From contig JAYMTL010000007.1 in the NCBI GenBank assembly GCA_036897445.1, positions 1-64,000 on the forward strand: a stretch of DNA of 64,000 nucleotides, read 5' to 3'. Below are positions 12,301 through 26,130 of this stretch, piece by piece. The number at the start of each line of letters is the position of its first letter. Position 1 is the first letter of the stretch. This DNA is from Pelargonium tetragonum. Taxonomy: Eukaryota > Streptophyta > Magnoliopsida > Geraniales > Geraniaceae. The notes under the pieces are model-generated. The model saw only the letters and a program-made list of their open reading frames with translations. It had not been told where the DNA came from and did no database searches. Position numbers and translations under genes: made by a program.

Positions 12301-15300
12301 TCTGTAGCTAGATTCTCCCTCTTTCTCTTTTTGGGGGACTCGGTAAATAGAGAAACTTAGGTCACCAAGAGTGATTTTGTCTACTATTCTTCTAGGTCTC
12401 CCATTCCAGATAGTGAGGTATAAAGCTCTAAGGCTTAAGAGGTCTAGGCAGTTTTCTTTTATCTTTATACCATCCCTTGCTTGCAATTGTAAGAGAACCC
12501 GCGTTAAAGAGACGGAAGAGTGGATCTCTGTATCTAAAAATTCCGGATTGGATGTATACAAATACAGAATAAAAGTAGCTCTAGGAGAATCTTACGAAAA
12601 TAGAGAAGTACCCGTTAATAAGGCTAACTCCTTTCCCGCTGTTCTGAAATTTCATATTTGATAAACTCCGGTACTAGTAATCTTTATATCTCCGATATTT
12701 TTAGAGCTATTCCTCGGTTTATGACACAGACTTAGAGGATGGGGGTGCGCCTAAAGTCAATAATAGGAAAAGTTTGACCTACAACCCTTTGTTTTGATTC
12801 AGAGTTTAAGGCTCGGAAACTTTTATATATAAATGCAGGGAGGGGGAACCATACGTCCGGAGCTCTAAGGTCCTGTTATTCGCATCTAAAAAGGGCCTTA
12901 AAATAAGTTTTAAAAGAATGATTTTTCGTTTTTAAGGGGGTTCTCTTACAGTAAAAAGTAAAATATAAGACAGTTTGGTATACCCCTTCTATACAGAATC
13001 TAAAAATATAAGTTAGCGTCGTCGTTCGTATATATCAAAAAAGGATGAAAAAGCTAAGATCCTTTTTAGCAAATATCTTAAATTTGAACAGTTTTCAGAA
13101 TTAAGGTCCCTCAGGAGTTTGTTTCATTAAAGAAGCAGAGTTCAAAAATCGAGGCCCTCTTCTGGTCCTATTTTATTGCATAACTAATATTCTTGATTCC
13201 CATATTTATTGTATTATACTTCCCGGGTATAAAAATTCATAATAGAGTACTCTTTTTGGATTATCCTCCGCCGAATTTCCTTTAAAGGTGTATATCGAGT
13301 AATATATTAAGTAAGGAAACGCCGGCCCGCGGGATACCCATGTTTATGAGTCCTTCCCAGTATCCAGATTAAAACTCACGGACTATCCACTCTACAATTA
13401 CTGGGTTTGGCCTTTACCGCTAAAAAGGGAAGTGCTTTTACAATTATATACTTATTGACGAAACTTTTGCTCCAAGCAAGCGGGTCTAGCTTAAGAGTTG
13501 ATATACACGCTGTTTTAGCTGATAATTTCTCTTTTTATAAGGGATATCCCCAGTAGGGCGCTTCCTTTTACTCCCTGAAAAATTATTCAGTTATACGAGA
13601 GCTCGATACAAAAAGACTTAAAAAAGTTAGGACACTTTAAATGTAAAAAAAACTTTCTACACCTCTATATTTCCATTCCATTGACATTTTAGTTTATACT
13701 TACTTGACTGTTTCTTCCAAAAATACAGCTGATATTGAAATATAAATATTCGGGCTTTAGTACAAAAAAGGAATTCCGGTATAAATAGAAAAGCCCTTTA
13801 TAATTTTTATAAAAGCAAATTTAGCAGTATCTCATCAGTGCTCCTAATTAACTCTTGTAGGGGGGAGCCCTTTGCGTGGTGTTAAGATCGAAACTTAACG
13901 TAGTAGTGACCTCTTAGCGCTTTTTTTTTTCCAAGTCCACAAAAGTCGAGTTATATAACCCCCCCTATTTACTTTATTCTCAATATGTCTCCTTCATATT
14001 GAGAATTCCTGCTCTCAAAAATAGACTCTAGACAAAAGTTTACAATTCACAGTGTTAATACCACTTGCAAGGGCCCTTAAGGTATTAATTAGAAAGAAAA
14101 AGGATAAGCATTTTAGATATCAAAAGTTCACTAAAATGAACTAAGCAATACCAGTACTTGCTAAGGGTTCTACAAGATTAATCTGCTAACTCACACCCTT
14201 GAAAGTAAATAAAAACTGTCCAAATGAAATTCCTCAAGATCTTAACGAATTAAAACCGGGCATCTCAAATTAGCAAAAGAAGGGGTATTCCGAGAGAGTT
14301 TAGTGGATTTATAGAACTAATAAAGGAAGTACTACCTCTATTTTAAATTAATACTTGTTCTTTTTTGCTGCTATTACGAGAAACTGATAAAAATGAAACA
14401 TTGCTTTTAAACCCGACGCAGATAAAATGACTATTAGAGGTTATCATTGGAGTACCCTTGTAATAATTAATCAAGATATAGCCTGTAGTTTGTAAAGTAA
14501 TGGGAGTGCTAAAGAATTTCTTTAAGTGTTATATAATAGCAGCAACCTGACTATAATTATATTATTATTTAAAACCCCTCGGTCGAGGTTAGGATATCTT
14601 AGAAGTCCGACAGACGGCTTATACTGGACAGACTCTATAAAAATGGCTTAGATAGAGCAATCCTTACCACGTTGACTAATGACTAAACTTTTTTCTGAAA
14701 GAGCGACTTAAGTTCTATGCTTTTTCCTAAGTAAGTGAAAATCTTTAATAATCCGTTTTGTATTTGAATTTTGAATGTAGTGAGCGCTCCTCTCCCTATG
14801 AATTTACCTTAGTTAATTTTAGTGTTTAATTGGATTGCGAAATGGGGTACCTTAAATTTAATTAAATAGAAGTCTAAGTTTTTAATAACCTGTAATAGAA
14901 GTATCCCAAAACGGGAACTCCTCCCCTTTTTATTCTTGAAGTGGGAATATAGAAACTCTACCCTTTTTGAAAAAGAACTCAATTCTTACTCCTAGAATTA
15001 GGGACTACTACGACTCTTATGTTCTGCATCCTTTATTCTTGACTTGAAGTAGGGTACACATTTTACCCTTTTATTGGGTGTCCCCCGGCTTTAAAGGGAT
15101 TTCTAAGTGTTGAATTTAACTGATGCTAAGCTAAAATTTTTATCTTCTCTAGTACAAAACAGGGATAAGGGAGATATGCCCAATTTTGTAGTGAAGATTT
15201 AGACAGTTATTATTAAGACTAATTTGCGAGAGGTTGAGAGTTTTGCTGAGTACAGTCACCCTATAAATTCTCTATTCTCTTGTCAGGCATTGGTACCTCT

Positions 15301-18110
15301 TTGATGGATGCTTACCCATTCGCACAAACCCAGACTACGAAATGAATTTGAGTCGAATCTCTTGAGAGCTCTTATTCAAGCAGAAGTTTGCGGGTTATTT
15401 ATCTACATTCCTAACTATTCCTCAACAAGATACTGATAAAAAAATGTTGCGAAGTGCCTGTGGCTGTTGCGTGGAATAGTTCTTAAGTTATACTTACCTC
15501 TTGGTATTATCTCTATCCGAGAAGGCAAAAAGGCTTTTTGTAAGATAATTTGGAGATTGGACTAAAAGACCTGGACCTTTACTCTATTACGCGAGGTCTT
15601 AAAAAAAGTCCTGTAAAAGAACTGCGCGAAACAGTAAGGGAATATAAAATAAAGCAAAAACCCACGTTTTGATGGGAAAAGGAAGATGTTCAGGTAGATA
15701 AAAAAGTAAAAAAAGTTTAATTCCAAGAAGTTAAGAGCTACAAAGCATCTTGTCAAACTTAAGCCAAAAGTTAGGACCCCTAATAACTAGATTCTTCTAG
15801 GAATTCCCTCTTAAAGTACAAGGAGGTCCCTTACTGAATCCTGGTTTATACTCTGGTAACTCAATATTTTATAAGTTTCTTACGTCTAAGTCCTTCTTAT
15901 TTCTTGAAATTCGAGAAGATTCTTGTTTCAGGTAGGGTCCACTGCAAAATACCTGATTTTCTTAGATTCAGGAGCCCCCTTTGTGGCAAAAGATTTTAAC
16001 AACGTAAGAATATCAGATAATATAAAGTCTTTAAAAGATGTACAAAAGGGTAAAGAAAAGAGAAATAGAATGATAAAACTTCAAGGCCTTTATACTAGAC
16101 TCGTTATATTGAAGAGTGATAAGGCTACCTACGCTAGGGAATGCGCTTTGAACCTTCCGCGTAAAAGGTAAACTAATCCGCATTTTAACTCCCCGTTCAG
16201 CAGCCTATTATAATAACAAATTGTTACCGGTTAAGCAAAGGTTTCTATCTATAATCTATATAAGTGATTTACTCTCTTTTCGAAAAAAACTCATTTCCTT
16301 TGGTAAGTTTTAGTCAAAACGCACAAACTAGATTTATAACCTTTCTACAAGAGGACTATAACATAAGCTTCATGTAGAACCAAGGATTTACAAATTAAAG
16401 TTATTTTCGAGGGTCTCCGTAAAAACAAATTTTCTACTACTAACTTACACGGCTTATAGGACAAAAACAGGGTAACACTTTCCTACTGACTTCAGTGCTC
16501 CATCCCTAAATCAGGATCCTTAGTGTCGTACCAAACGCTTTTCTGGGCTTTTCTAAAAGATTTTTGACTCTATGTTATATTTTTAATTATGAATTCTATC
16601 TTTCTATTTTACTGAACTCAGATAACCTTAGTAATGGGTAATCGCAAGGGATCCCTAAGCTAACCTATTTCAGAGCCTATATCTATAATTATAATAATCT
16701 TACTTTTCTTGAACCACAATCAATACTATAAGCGGGGTCCCTTTCATTACATTGTGCTGCGAGGAATACTACTTACTACAAAACACATGAATTTTAGAGT
16801 AGTTATTATAACTTGACTTTTGGTTGCTCAGTGAACGAGCTTTTTCACCTAACAAATTTCCTTTTAAGTTAAACAGGGAAGGCTAAGAACTCTCTAGAGG
16901 ATATAAATGAATCTGGAATATAAAGTTACGCATTCTCTACATTCGGAAGAGCTTTACCTAGGAATTTTTTCGAGTTTTCTATCTAGAAAGGAGTAACCTT
17001 TAATCTACTAAATTTTGTATTGATCTATGCTTTTTTGATTATGACAAAGAGCCCCGAGGAACCCTGGAATAAAAAGAAGAAGTAGTATGTATTACCCTTT
17101 AAAGTTTCTTTTGTTTGCGCAACGGGACTTGGAAAATAACGGGAAATTTTGGGGATAAAGTAAAGGAAATGGGGGGTACCTAAATAAAAATAGAAGTATC
17201 AGACTGCGCTTTACTACCAACCCCCACAAATGAATCGAACATAAAAACCAAGTCAGATGCCAAACAGTTTAAGAGGTATTAAACTCTGGAGAAAAGTCAT
17301 TCTAGGGAATAACTTGGGAATTGCTCTAAGGAATCCTTATTTGCATTCCGGTTTAAAGGCAAAAAGGTTTAAGGTAATGCAATTAAAGACTAAACGGCAG
17401 ATAGAGGCTTCCTGGTATCTAAAATTAGGAAAGAAAAAGAACTTAGAAGAGAAGCTTTCACCCCAATTCCTAAGATCTTAGGAATAAGGTAAATTAGTTC
17501 GTAATGGGAATAGGGAAATTCTAGGGTATAATGTAAGTAGTCTGTTTTGCTTACTTGCATCTCTAATTAGAACAAAAATATGCTCTCTTGCTTTAGGGTA
17601 AGGGTAGATCTAACCCTTTTTATTGCACAGGAAAGTTTCGCTTTAATCAAGGTAATGTAATTAAAGTTGCTTTCTCTACTAAAAGTACGGGGCGAAATAC
17701 TATACACAGCAAAGCCTCTAGGAATCCCAATTACATACATCAAGAATAGTCTACCGGACGAGTGTGAGTAGAAATAGGAGTTTAACTTGGTTTGTCCCGG
17801 GCAGTATTATACTTGCTTTTAGTCTATACTTTTTGGTCACGTAAATTAAAAAAAGTTAGGAGGATACCCCTATGAAAAACTCAAAAGAGGCGGAGTAATA
17901 AACTTAAGATTCTCTAAAATGCACATAAGGATTCATTTAGATTTGTAGAGCTTTTAAAAGACTAAAGGATGTTTTATTAAAAACATTCCTAGGTTTTTGG
18001 TCTATAAATAAAGAGCTTCTAAAGAAAGATTCAAGATTTAAAAAAAGAAATAACTAGTTAATTACTAAACTAGAAGTTGTCCTGGAAAAGCTAGATTACG
18101 GAATTAATCA
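12300..18110. other. gene-empty stretch with a strong hairpin
   Basis: No gene is recognisable. Frames of 60 to 96 codons occur (for example 12371-12661 +, 15923-16171 +, 17257-17481 +) without family resemblance. The notable structure is the 12-base perfect hairpin at 13976-14006, preceded by a run of about 12 T at 13920. Microsatellite content is otherwise low. Confidence 0.5.
13976..14006. other. 12-bp perfect hairpin
   Basis: attctcaatatg (13976-13987) pairs perfectly with catattgagaat (13995-14006) across the 7-base loop tctcctt. No gene ends beside it and no U-tract follows, so I do not call it a terminator. In organelle DNA such hairpins are often RNA 3'-end stabilisers or mobile hairpin elements, but neither role is shown here. 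Confidence 0.6.
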
Positions 18111-18114
18111 AGGG

Positions 18115-18175
18115 GTAATTGTGTAGGGTTTGAACCTTTGCATACTTTGACAAAATTTTCGGGGACTCTTTTAAT
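18115..18175 (-). pseudogene. tRNA-Gln-like relic
   Basis: The minus strand reads gtatgcaaaggttcaaaccc, close to the anticodon-to-T-arm junction of mitochondrial tRNA-Gln (GGCATGCAAAGGTTCGAATCC). Upstream, ccgaaaattttgtc could correspond to the TTTTTGGTA anticodon loop. The acceptor stem and D-arm are not recognisable. It is a decayed partial copy. tRNA types with an AAGGTTC T-arm are the alternative. Confidence 0.35.
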
Positions 18176-18179
18176 TGAT

Positions 18180-21100
18180 AACTGGATTTATATAAGATAG
18201 GTTTTTTAATATTATCACGCGCCCCCTAGCTTTTTCAATTCAAGAAGCTACCTATGTTAGAGCAAAGTTTTATAAAGTTGTATCGTTTCAAAATCCAGTT
18301 TTCTTACACGACAAGTAAAAGTGCTTGTAAAGAGTCCTTTTTAGGGGCTAAGTATTAGCAGTTATTAGGAGCCTCGCTGCAGTTACAGTATAAAGAGCAA
18401 GAACTTTTAAAAGTTTTTAGCAAAAAGAATTTGCTCCGGAGAGTCCTTAGGAATGAGCACTTAATTTTATAGTTCGTTAAAGACCAATTCCTATATGATT
18501 CCTTATATAAAAAACTCCTTTACTTTTCAAGAACTTGTACGTACTATATATAAATCAATCTAGACTCTTTTTGAAACGATAACTTTATAGTCAAATTTTC
18601 TTTTATATCTTTTTTTAGAGTAAACTAATATTGTGTACCAAACTCTATAATTTTATATCCCTTTAATTCTTGTTGAGGCAAGCTTCTATAAAGCTGAGTC
18701 TAGTTATCATAACAAGGAGGCCCTTATACTACCATCCCTAGTAATTAACCCCGGGTTTTAACAAAAGTTTAAGCTCTTCTAGTATCTCTTTCTTGCCAAA
18801 GCCAAGAGTGCTCCTAGTTTACAGCAACTCGAGTCTAGAAGGGATAAGTTTGATTTTTAAGGAATCAAGGTCAGGAACAAGAAAAACTATATAAGCGAAA
18901 AACCCAAGCACTAAAGGACTTCTACGCTATAAATTGCCGCTACTCTTTGTACTCCTTTAATAATGGGAGGAAACGAAGTAACTTTGCACTCGAGAAACGA
19001 GGTTTTTTCTAAATAATAGTTAACTTGACTGTAATTACATTCAATTTTTTAAGGGAGGCCCTAATTTTTAGAGACTTTAATATACTCACATCACGGGGCT
19101 CTTTAAAGGGGTTCTTAATATGAGTCTAAAGGAAGAATCCACAGTCAATTAGAGGTTTGATTATCTAAAAAGCAGTCCTTACCTGGCTTTCTATACAAGT
19201 TTCTAGGGCTTCCTAATCTAAGAATTTTGAGTACTAGCCTTTTTGAAGGCTTTATGTTAAGAAATTTTCCGGTAGAAGTTCATTTAATCCTATTTGGAAA
19301 ATAGACTTCGCTTTTAGTAGTGTAAGTAGTGATCGCGCCTGGCCTTTATTCATATGAGATTCAAGGAGCTTCATGCTTTTAAAATTCTTTTATTATAGTA
19401 AATTCTTTAGTAAACCGATCTAGGAAAAAACATTAACTGCCTGAATTATAATTAGAGACCCCTTTAAAAAAGGGAATCGCTTTGATAGCAAGCAAGTTCT
19501 CTACAAGGAATATCCGTATCTTGTGAGTCATAAGTCAGAATTTTTTTGTATAAATTTATGGCAAGAATCTCTAATCATGAGTCAACTTAGAGCAAGAATC
19601 CCTGACTGTAAAAAACGGGTTCCTTTTGATACACTTGCAAGACCTCCTATGCCACGTAGGCAAAATGTAGATTGAATTAGAAGTCGGGCACGGGTTCGAA
19701 ATAGCTGTTATATAGATAATTTACCTAAAAGTTTCTCTTCTCCTAAGCTAGATCAGGGGCCCTCTTTATGGTATAAAAATCCTTTAAGTCTCAATTTCTT
19801 TTTCTTTAGAGCGGATAAACTCAATTATCTTTTCTATTTCAAACTTGTCGCAGGGGTACGTACTGGAATACTACTTGTTTAAACAGGATCGCTATACTAT
19901 GATATCAAAAAAAACTTTCTTCTCTTTTTTACTATTTCTTAAGGTTCTTAAGGAGATTGTCCTTAACTTTCTTACTCAGTCTAAACAAGCCTGCTCCCCC
20001 ATTTTCTTTACAAAATCATCCCTGTTTTCTATTAAAGTTGCAACGAACAAGCTGAAATTGGAATTTCTACAAAGGAATACAAAATCTAACTATAGAAGTC
20101 AATAGAAATATTCCCTATAGAGCCTCGTAAGTTAATTTACTCCCCATTATTAATCCAGTAGTCTTTTTTTATCCTTAGTATAGTTAAAGCACATAGTAAA
20201 TAAAATTCATAAAAACCATAGCTGAGTTAGTTTATCTAGTTTATATCTTTAATCAAGCTAATTTTAGTTGTCGACCCTATGCTAAAGTAAATAGAATCTT
20301 TCTTGCTTTTTAAAGGCTGCTCTACACCTTGCACACAACAAGGGGTAAAACTCTAAAGAGACAAAAACTAATATAGAGATTTAATTCTATACAGCCACAC
20401 AACTGCTTCCTGTCGAAGAATACCCGTATCGTAAGAGTTTTTTGGTAAATTTAATATAGGATCCTTAGTTTAGCGTTAGCGGAAACTCTTATGTAATTTA
20501 GGAAAGAGAATACCGAGGCATAATTATAGAGATTCCTGCTATTAGGTAGGGCTACTTGTGCTATAGCCAGTAGATAGTCATTGAAAATAGACGTAAGATA
20601 ATATAGGAATTGCTTCATTCAAGAGGCAGATAGTTCTAACTAAGCAAGTATAGTTCGCATATTTTCAGCTAATTATTAAGGTGCTGTAGGATATTTTTGT
20701 ATAAAACATGGGATACTCCTTTATCGTGTATTAAGTGGGATACAAAGCTCTTATTATCTTATCAGAGTCTCTCTTGGAATTCCTTTGCGAATCCGTTCCT
20801 TGAATGCATATGGAGCTTAACGGGTTTAGAAGATGTATTCAAAATTTGAAAAGGGGTTTCTACTAGGAACACTCGGAGTAAAGCGAAAAAATAGTTAAGT
20901 AAATTAAGTAAGCAAAAGCCCTATTCCTTAGCTGGATTGCCCTGCATTTTGGAGTTAGGATTTTGATGGGAAGTTTTGTATATATACAGAGGGCTTAATA
21001 AAGGTTTACTGGAGTGTTCTTAACTAAAAGATAATGTAGCGGATTGCTAAGTCTCTTACACTTATTTGTCGAAATGGCTAAAGTACAGGATTTAAGGTTC

Positions 21101-24100
21101 TTAGACAAGGTTACCTTAAGACTTTTACTCGACCCTAAAATTGCCGATTAAGGTTTTATTACAATGGCTTGAAGTTGAGGTTTACTCGTAAAAAGTTTTA
21201 GTTTTAAAGCGGAAGCTGTAGATTTTCGGGTATTTCGGGAGTAGGGGCACTTAATTTCTAAGAAATCCGTTAAACAGAGTGAATCAACCCTTCCTAAAGT
21301 AACCTAAAGGGCCCTCTATGTAAGACCGAAAAGAGAGGGTTAGGTACTTTATTTAAAGTTTTTATAACCAATTACTACTAAGTGTCAGTTAAGCCATTCT
21401 AGCCTAGGTATCCAAAAAGGGTATCTTGACATTTTTGAGATTATAGATATAAGATATAAAAATAGAGTTATAAACCAAAGGGAACGAGCCCCATCCTCCA
21501 AAGACTTTAAAAGCTCTTAACACAGGTTAGGGAACCATAAGAGGAAAGTCAGAAGCCTTGCTTGTAAGAACTAAAGAAATTTCTAGCTTTCATAAACAGA
21601 TCCAGGAGAGTCTTGTGTACCTAGTAAAACTCGAATGTGCGGAACCCTCTTTTTTTGTTTAACCCGAGTGCTTTATGCTATCTAGAGAAGAGAGACGTAT
21701 ACCAAGGGCTGACCCTAAAAACCACTATATAACTATAACGTTATCCGTTCCCCTAGAAACTTACGTCAAAGCGCTTTCATCTGTTAACGCTTAAAACGCA
21801 ATTTAGTATCAGAGCACACTATTAAGAAAAAGACTCGAATAGGAGAACCCGTCCCTAAACCTAAAGTAGCTCCGTAAGTTTGTTATGATAAACCTTTAGT
21901 ATAAGCAATAGGAACTTACTTCCCAAAAAGGGGCCTTCTCATTACATACTGCAAAAATGCTTTATCAAGGAGAAGCTTTCGGGCTGAATAATTGCGTGTT
22001 GCCTTCCCTATTCTATTTTTTAACCATAGCTGGAAATACAATATAAAGTAAAGATCCACCAAACATAAGGCTTTGACCTAATACTAAAAGTTCTGTCTCT
22101 TCAGATTGAGCGGATATTCGCCAAAGCAACGACACAAGGCAAGAAGGTTCCTATTAGGCTAGACTTCTAGACAAAAATGGATTTGGTTTTTCTACCTACA
22201 AAAACCCAGGTTATCCGATGAATTTATACAGCTAGAGTTAAGTACTTAGCAATAAGCAATCTTAGATGTAACCCTTCACTTAAGATCTCCCCCTTTTTTT
22301 GTGTGACTGCCTTTATTTTAATACCTAAAGTGACTTAATTAGAACTCGCGTTAACGGGAATCCTTGTGGAAATTCTAATGTAGGCTTTATCCTGAAAAAA
22401 GTTAATAATAGCAGCGTAAAAAGTATAAAGAAATAAATACCAGACCCCTCTGAAATTAGAAGTTCGTACCTTGCTTGGATAAAGTCTCTCAGGAAAGATA
22501 GAGTAAAAGTACTTATACTTCAAAAACTCGGTATAATAACTCACATAGTAGAAACACCTTTTTATTTATAAGGGGTATGGTGTATGTACGTCTAGAATAT
22601 ATACAACTTAGCCCCTAAATTCAATCTCAAAGAAGAGGAACCCCTACAACATTTATTGAAAAAGGCTCTTTGTTAGTCCCAAGCTCTTTCAGAATATCCG
22701 CTCTAGCCAATTTTAAGGATGAGGGTATCCAGTAAATACATTGTAATCGTTTTGTAATTCTATAGGAGGCTATAACATTTTACCAAAAATTTCCTATAAT
22801 ACAGGAGTGTAATCTATGTCATGTTGCGAGGAGAAGTCCCAAAAGCTCTGCCGTCTTGAAAATTCTATCATTTAGAGTTAGGTATCGGCTTGAGTGGAAT
22901 ACCTTTTCTTTTTAAAGTCAATTTTGAGCTCTTTACCAAATAGAGTCGAGGGCAGTGCCTTCTGCTCAAATATCTTGTGGTTTTTTCTAAGATACTGCTT
23001 TAGGTCAAATTAAAAGATTTAAGATAAAGAGTTTCCTTCTTTTTTCTCTAGTTCTGCTAAGTCTAAACTTAAACCCTCATAAAACATTTTTCAGTATGTC
23101 CATAAAAACAAAATTTAGATGGGAATTTCGAAACAAAGGGCTTCTAAGGTAAACAATAAAGAAACCCATAGGAAAAGGCTAGCCAACTCCTTGCTGTTAA
23201 AAGGAATATTACATACAGTGTAGTTTAAAGGACTCATAAAAAAGGAATACGGATTAGATAGAACAACCTTAAAGTTTATATAAATTCTTTCCTTTTTCTG
23301 TAGTTTAGGTATCTCGTAGGGTGTTGATTTTACAGTAAAATTATAGATAAAGATTTATAGCAAGGACTACCGTGAGAATCTCCCTTACTTATTAACCTAC
23401 CTAGTAAGAGTAAGAATGAGGAGTCTCCCCTTTAAAGAAAAAACAAGAGTCAAAAGCACAGGGAATCTATTCTTGAACTATGACACACTCTGCGCCCCCT
23501 GAGTTTTCCTAATAGAAGTCAATCCTTCTAGGAGGGGTATTTTGGGGGCTCCGGTATTAAGTATAAAAGGGTTAGGGAATCTAGAATTCTTGATATTGTC
23601 ATTTGAAGGTATTGCTGCATAATGTGGAGATTTTCTAAAAAGGACTAAAACCCGGTTTATTTTAACTCGAGAAATTCTTTTTTAAAGTGTAAAGATCCCG
23701 CGTCAGTTAGATAACTAATCTGGGCCAAAAACCTACCCTGTATATAATGCAAAAAGATCTATCCTAAGCCTTTCATATTTCAATTTAAAGAAACTCGCGT
23801 TGCGCGCTTAAGGTTTCTTTTAGTAAGCATATATTACTTTTCTTGCAGAGAAGTCATTCTACATCTATACATTTTTAGAGACAAGTTCCCGTTAGTATAG
23901 GAGCAGACTGTGAATCAAAGGAATGGAATACCTAAATTACGGGAGTTCGCTCTAGTAGCTACGAGTACAGGTTCTTAGAAATTATAATGAAAAAAGTATA
24001 GGACTTAAGTTCATAATATAGTCAATTTGCTATTCCAATTCCAAAGGAGTTGCAAGTATTTTACCTCTTAAAATAAAAGTACTTTTTTAGAAGTGCTCTT

Positions 24101-24480
24101 CCAAATATGCTTGACAAGGCTCGAACATAAAATTTATAACCTCTGATAGGGCTAACTTCCTTGCCGGGTACTTTAGTATTTAGTATGAAGCCGCCCTAAA
24201 GCTTTCTTTATCTGGATCCACCTTTCTTTATTCATAATTTTTCTTTGCTTATCTAATAATATCGCTGAAATAAACGTATATTACCCTCTCTAAGAATCTA
24301 ATCAACTCTGGAAATATCTATGGAAAGGCTCAAAACTATACTGGAAACCCCGCTTAAGACAAAGAGGGAAAGACTAAACATATGTCCGACCCATAGCTTT
24401 TAAAGCTTCTGTTAATTGCTTTAGACTAAATATACACTTAGGAATTACTGCAATATCCTTCTAAGAAAACCTTAGCTTTT
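18180..24480. other. gene-empty stretch
   Basis: No gene is recognisable. Frames are 86 codons or shorter (19845-20105 +, 22335-22544 -). Near 19505-19550 a segment (tccgtatct, then aagtcagaat) resembles one at 36650-36690, and a partial version may lie at 20415-20445. Near 19676-19700 the word gcacgggttcgaaat resembles a tRNA T-arm, but its partner stem is missing. Confidence 0.5.
19505..19552 (+). repeat. diverged short repeat, copy 1
   Basis: tccgtatct and, about ten bases on, aagtcagaat followed by a T-rich tail recur at 36650-36690 in the same order and orientation. Spacing differs by two bases. The match spans about 40 bases at roughly 75 percent identity by eye. It is a weak but plausible old duplication. 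Confidence 0.35.
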
Positions 24481-24491
24481 GACTGTATATA

Positions 24492-24530
24492 TGCTGGTAG
24501 CACGACTTGAACCTTTGGTTTTACCCCTTT
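24492..24530 (-). pseudogene. tRNA T-arm-like fragment
   Basis: The minus strand reads aaaggttcaagtcgtgcta, near the T-arm and acceptor of mitochondrial tRNA-Lys (GCAGGTTCAAGTCCTGCTA). Nothing upstream supports an anticodon arm. It may be chance. Confidence 0.2.
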
Positions 24531-24689
24531 CGAGGCGATTCTTTACCTACAAGGGACTTTTGTTTAATGGAATGAGATACTTATGCTTCTCTTTATATTG
24601 GTTTATATTAACTAGAGATAATGAAAAACAGATATATATAAGTTTAGTTAATTTGAAAGTCAATTGCATGCCAATCAAAGGGAGCATTT

Positions 24690-25920
24690 AAATTCTAAGA
24701 AATTCAATTCCTCTATTAACATTAACGACAATTCCCTTTACTAAGAGTTCAGTATTAGCCTAGGCTTTCTTAATAGCTGCACCTCTCCTAGTTATACTAG
24801 CTTTCTTAGGAGTCCGCTAAAAGGCTAGACCTCCCCTTTGAACTTTGACTCTTACGAGCCCTGGTAGCGACTGTCCTTGTCCTTATAACCCAAACCCCTC
24901 CTGTTGTGTCTGGAACACCTGTAAAAAGAACTCAACCCGCGTGGAAAACAGGATTCTCTTTTCTTCCCCCTTACTTAAATTACTACTCGCTTTGCCGAGA
25001 ACTCGTCCTAACCTTTTTCAACTCCTTAAAGAAAGTCAAGACATAGTAGAAGGAAAAACTCTCTTAAACGTAAACCTATAAAAATTATCCTTGCTTTGCT
25101 TTAAATTCTTAATACATCTTTGTGTTAACTATAATTGAGAACTTAGGGGCACTTGATTTCAAATGAATTTCCTCCAGCTAAGAAATTCAAGAGGAAACTG
25201 AACGGTGCTAGAGTCTAGAGTTTTTTCGTCAGTTTCGATACCAAGTAAGGTTTTACCGCCGCCCTATTATATATCTATTTTTTTGAATTGCTTGCTTTAG
25301 ACTCTAAAACTCTATAATAGAAAATAGAAGTACTTAGCTCTTCCTTCAGTTAACTAGATCGGAAAGCGAGGGTCTAATACAATCTAAACGACTACCCAAC
25401 TCTATTCTATAAGGTTTCTCTTTTGATGGGTAGTGAAGTTTAAGCTAACCCTATAAGGGGCACTATGCCCTAAATAAACCTGAATTAGAGTTTAATATAA
25501 GTTCGTAAAGCTAAAATTTTTTAGGGATAAATCATCTAGAGTTTTTCTATCAGACCTCAAATTAGACTTTAGATTTTCCTCACTCACTACTAAAAAACCC
25601 TGGGATTTCTCTATCTTGATACCTTCTTTTCTTATGAGCTTTACTTAAAGGGTAGGGGCTCCACCTTTCCTGATAATAACTCTAGCTCTAATGTTACTAA
25701 GATTCTTCTTATAGGTATTAGTATTCCATGGACACTTCTTAGAGTCTTCCCTTTTGTTAGGAAATATAGAATAAGAAATAGGAACTTGTATTATAAATGT
25801 ACGTTAAGTTGTGGATATGGAATAATATCTAGTTATAGATTATTATATATAGTCGTTCTATAAGGCATATTCCTCCGGGTCTTTGGACTATTACATTAGA
25901 ACGGATAGAATCTTAATTGT
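24690..25920. other. gene-empty stretch, C-leaning at its start
   Basis: From about 24,700 to 25,080 the + strand is C-rich and contains a 78-codon frame (24845-25081) that needs a TTG start and shows no known domain. The frame is Pro/Cys-rich only because of base composition. From 25,080 to 25,920 the sequence is ordinary AT-rich DNA with TA-rich words near 25,800-25,860. Confidence 0.5.
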
Positions 25921-26000
25921 ATAGGAAATAGTGACTCTTACTGGAGCGTAGTGAAGGGGGCAAGTAGTAATTAGAATAGTCAACCTTACACTATGCCAAC
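25921..26000. repeat. stem-loop repeat, copy 2
   Basis: Arms gcgtagtgaagg (25946-25957) and ccttacactatgc (25984-25996) pair with one bulge and one G-T pair. This is homologous to the stem-loop at 11060-11165. Compared with that copy, four extra bases in each arm (gtga and acta) are placed so that the stem stays paired. The loop is shorter by about ten bases. Confidence 0.6.
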
Positions 26001-26130
26001 ACTGACAGGAAAAACAGGCTTTAACTTAACTCCCCCTGCCTTAAAAGGGGCTCGTAAAGGAGAAGAAACCCAGACCTCTACATTTAGCTTTAGAGCTTTA
26101 CCTCTCTGGATTGGAAACAAGACCCCAAGA

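Noticed and set aside
12277-12661. Two overlapping frames of 94 and 96 codons on opposite strands
   Set aside because: Opposed overlapping frames arise when a region has few stops in one phase. Neither has a domain or a regulatory context.
12841-12875. Minus strand gagctccggacgtatggttc resembles part of a group II intron domain V
   Set aside because: Only the 3' side of the helix resembles it. The 5' GAGCCGTAY side, the bulge and a domain VI with its branch-point A are not found, so it is probably chance.
15923-16171. 82-codon frame with LDSGAPFV, like a retroelement aspartic protease motif
   Set aside because: The motif is short. The frame needs a TTG start, and no other part of a retroelement is recognisable nearby. 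If real it would be only a small old fossil.
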